The notes beneath the pieces are model-generated. The model was not told the origin of the DNA. It did no database searches and worked only from the letters and a program-made list of their open reading frames with translations. From contig CAIMDR010000107.1 in the NCBI GenBank assembly GCA_903839795.1, positions 1-6,879 on the forward strand: a DNA stretch of 6,879 bases. The letters are read 5' to 3'. The DNA is from an uncultured Methylococcaceae bacterium (GTDB lineage Bacteria; Pseudomonadota; Gammaproteobacteria; Methylococcales; Methylomonadaceae). Made by a program: the position numbers and the translations under genes. Of the stretch, positions 5,801-6,879 are shown in pieces; position 1 is the stretch's first letter, and the number at the start of each line of letters is the position of its first letter.

Positions 5801-6707
5801 TATCCAACACTTGTTGAAGCCCGCACGTCAAGTGCAACTCTTTGATGCGATTGTCAATGCGTTACAGGGCGGCTCACGCCCCGACCAAAAACCGGCACTG
5901 ACTGAACGTCAGTGGCCTGACTATAAAGATAAAAAAGTATTGGTTGTGGAGGATAACAAAGTCAATCAAAAAGTCATTATTGCCAAGCTGTCCAAATACG
6001 GCATCGTTCCGGATCTTTCTGAAAACGGTCAGCTAGCCCTCGCTATGTTGGCGCAACACACCTACGATTTGATCTTGATGGATTGTCAAATGCCGGTGAT
6101 GGATGGCTATGTTGCCACCCGCGAACTGCGGTTATTGGAAGCCCGACTGGGCTTGCCTCGGCAAACCGTGGTCGCGTTCACTGCCAATGCACTGAAAGGC
6201 GAACGGGAAAAATGTCTGGCCGCCGGGATGGATGATTATTTAGGCAAACCGATTGTTGCAGAACAATTAGCAGCCATCTTGGCAGGTCGCTTGGGGTCAC
6301 GACCGACTGCAACAGCATCGGCTTTAAACGTTGAAATAAACGCCAACATGAGTATTTGGAACGCCACATCTGCACTTGAAAACCTTAATGGTGATAACGC
6401 ATTACTGGACGAAGTGATAACGCTATTTTTAATAGAAGCCCCCAAGCAACTCAATGAATTAACCACCGCTCAGGCAGAAGGTAATCTTCCTGACCTGGCA
6501 AATGCGGCGCAAGCCATTAAGGGAGCCGTTGCTGAATTTTATGCCGAACCGGTAAAAGAATGCGCCTTACTCTTGGAACAAACAGCACGTAAAGGTCAGT
6601 CTGCTGATTACCAGAGCATGATTGATGACTTGGTAAACAAGGTGACGAATTTAATCAGGAATCTGCGCTTGGCGAAAACCTCAAATCAATACTTCGGACA
6701 TTTTTAA
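2841..6707 (+). CDS. CHASE-PAS-PAS hybrid sensor histidine kinase with two receiver domains and a degenerate Hpt domain
   Basis: This is an inner-membrane hybrid kinase of 1288 residues. Two membrane helices (about 12-31 and 312-331) enclose a periplasmic CHASE domain with the typical FPGIQGFGFA (96-105), EPFRDRN (146-152) and APVY (203-206) motifs. Two PAS domains follow (about 366-485 and 510-627), joined by a Gln-rich coiled coil (486-509). HisKA carries H653 in MSHEIRTPMNG. The ATPase has N766/N770 (N box), HDTGIGIS (801-808) and GGSGLGL (831-837). REC1 (about 887-1008) has D893, D894, acceptor D942, S972/S973 and K993. REC2 (about 1031-1150) has D1038, acceptor D1081, T1114 and K1136. 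Both receivers look competent. The last 110 residues match an Hpt domain (FLIEAPKQL, then AIKG), but the His is Q1224. The ATG has no strong ribosome site (GGG 12 bases upstream); it is the first start after an in-frame stop at 2673-2675 and places the first helix correctly. CHASE ligands are often small molecules; none can be named. No partner regulator is in view. Confidence 0.95.
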   Translation: MFKGSLFKKTGLAWTILGIGLLATLFISLQVKQGIDQAAVRQFAFTCDQVTLKIQERLGAYALILRGGSALFAASVSVERKEWQAYADRLQSEQNFPGIQGFGFAQMIPADQLVSHIAKIRKEGFPDYTISPIGKRDIYTSVIYLEPFRDRNLRAFGYDMYTEPVRRAAMEQARDTGIATLSGKVELVQETGTDVQAGVLMYAPVYRNGAPVNTALQRRTALFGWVYSPYRMNDLMNGILADWERHEGKTVDLTIYDGREATLASLLFDNQPAIASDDHSLFYQQRTIDFKDHQWLLVLDRNGTLSVINYLPAWAVLGGGFALSGLLFGLMRSMTNTQATAVRIAEGLTAEIRQGQKLLNQSQKKIHLLLNSTAEAIYGIDTNGDCTFCNNACLHLLGYQHPDDLLGKNMHWQIHGKYADGTRFPVEDCRIFQAYRKGERMHVDDEVLWRSDGSSFPAEYWSYPESESGVIVGAVVSFVDITERKEVQKALDLQMQLQQQAKEALRINNEEQRAIFDSVTSGIALIKEGFILRCNRKLEELFGYASGELDGQSTRLWYPDEAAYQADSHFVYQEISNGKFYHIERQLICKDGRLFWARLSGQALESEDPALAVVEIIDNITFEHEAADALLKAKEMAEDATRTKSEFLANMSHEIRTPMNGVLGMLDLLRETEMTPTQLDWLETAHSSGEILLAIINDILDLSKLEAGKVEIEQVNFNLVDLVDDVCAAMAGQAHAKGLALNCLLPADLFLRWRGDPLRIRQVLTNLIGNAVKFTDQGEISVSVSQTPLSDSRDELRFEVHDTGIGISPATQLTLFKSFTQADSTTSRSFGGSGLGLFISKKLVELMGGTIDVNSVQGVGSCFWFTLPLAQSESIEITESFYDLAGKRTLIVDDNATNRNILSTYLSRWGLEVSAFDNGSAALMQLQTSALQGVIYDLIVMDMQMPTMDGLTLAKYLAEIPALAKIPIILLSSGDQLKLADYQNTGIIQHLLKPARQVQLFDAIVNALQGGSRPDQKPALTERQWPDYKDKKVLVVEDNKVNQKVIIAKLSKYGIVPDLSENGQLALAMLAQHTYDLILMDCQMPVMDGYVATRELRLLEARLGLPRQTVVAFTANALKGEREKCLAAGMDDYLGKPIVAEQLAAILAGRLGSRPTATASALNVEINANMSIWNATSALENLNGDNALLDEVITLFLIEAPKQLNELTTAQAEGNLPDLANAAQAIKGAVAEFYAEPVKECALLLEQTARKGQSADYQSMIDDLVNKVTNLIRNLRLAKTSNQYFGHF

Positions 6708-6772
6708 GTTATACATTTTCAGATAAATAATTTGGCTACCAACTTAACGCGGGACATAGTCGAGACTTAACC

Positions 6773-6801
6773 GTTCGTCCTGAGCCTGTCGAAGGGTGAA
6801 C
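6773..6801 (+). repeat. Hairpin module 1 of the terminal element (CCT/AGG variant)
   Basis: GTTCGTCCT (6773-6781) pairs with AGGGTGAAC (6793-6801) around the 11-base loop GAGCCTGTCGA; as RNA the two non-Watson-Crick positions are G-U pairs. The same module type, containing TTCGACAGGCTCA, is widely dispersed in bacterial genomes from general knowledge. Confidence 0.65.
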
Positions 6802-6810
6802 GGTTAAGTC

Positions 6811-6839
6811 GTTCATGGTTCGACAGGCTCACCACGAAC
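6811..6839 (-). repeat. Hairpin module 2 of the terminal element (GGT/ACC variant)
   Basis: Read on the minus strand, GTTCGTGGT pairs with ACCATGAAC around the same loop, GAGCCTGTCGA. It is an inverted copy of module 1. The loop is identical, while the inner stem bases are swapped on both arms, so pairing is kept. Confidence 0.65.
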
Positions 6840-6879
6840 GGCTTAACCTCAAACTGTCCCGTCTTAAGTTGGTAGCCAA

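Larger units (their letters stand above)
6732..6879. mobile_element. 148-bp palindromic MITE-like element with 25-bp terminal inverted repeats
   Basis: The left end (6732-6756), beginning TTGGCTACCAACTTAA, matches the reverse complement of 6855-6879 at 23 of 25 positions (CG versus GA after the first 16 bases). The inside carries two inverted hairpin modules (6773-6801 and 6811-6839), with a further perfect 12-bp pair, ACTTAACCGTTC (6765-6776) and GAACGGTTAAGT (6798-6809). No ORF is present, so it would be non-autonomous. The right end coincides with the window end, so a target duplication cannot be checked. It begins 24 bases after the kinase stop codon and may also end that transcript. Confidence 0.7.

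Overview
The window looks like chromosomal DNA from a gram-negative bacterium, most likely a gammaproteobacterium. The grounds are a Sec-type signal peptide on a periplasmic-type glutathione peroxidase, a long hybrid histidine kinase with a periplasmic CHASE sensor, and abundant REP-like and short dispersed palindromic repeats. The repeat mix recalls aquatic gammaproteobacteria such as methanotrophs, but that is a weak inference and no gene here fixes the taxon.

Layout. Bases 1-550 hold no gene. They are a patchwork of four unrelated repeat families: ACACGGAT heptamer arrays, a GTAG-headed REP-like hairpin, an 18-bp perfect inverted pair, and GCGTGGGAA hairpins. At 551-1093 (minus strand) lies a secreted glutathione-peroxidase family protein, whose stop codon sits inside a repeat copy. 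At 1390-2250 (minus strand) lies a shikimate-dehydrogenase family protein that keeps the catalytic Lys/Asp pair but lacks three shikimate-contacting residues. The spacers around both genes carry more heptamer arrays. Bases 2251-2840 contain one heptamer array, a BIME-like pair of REP hairpins and a possible promoter. From 2841 to 6707 (plus strand) runs a 1288-residue hybrid kinase: TM, CHASE, TM, PAS, PAS, HisKA, HATPase, REC, REC, then an Hpt-like domain whose phospho-accepting His is Gln. The window ends with a 148-bp palindromic, MITE-like element at 6732-6879, starting 24 bases after the kinase stop codon.

How the parts relate. gpx and the aroE-like gene share a strand with a 296-bp repeat-bearing gap, so co-transcription is possible but not shown. 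The kinase is divergent from them, with no response regulator beside it in view. The genes do not form an obvious pathway. No complete new defence or mobile system is visible. The points most worth following are the Hpt with its His lost, the altered substrate pocket of the AroE-like enzyme, the helically phased heptamer repeats, and the terminal element whose two hairpin modules differ by compensating base changes.
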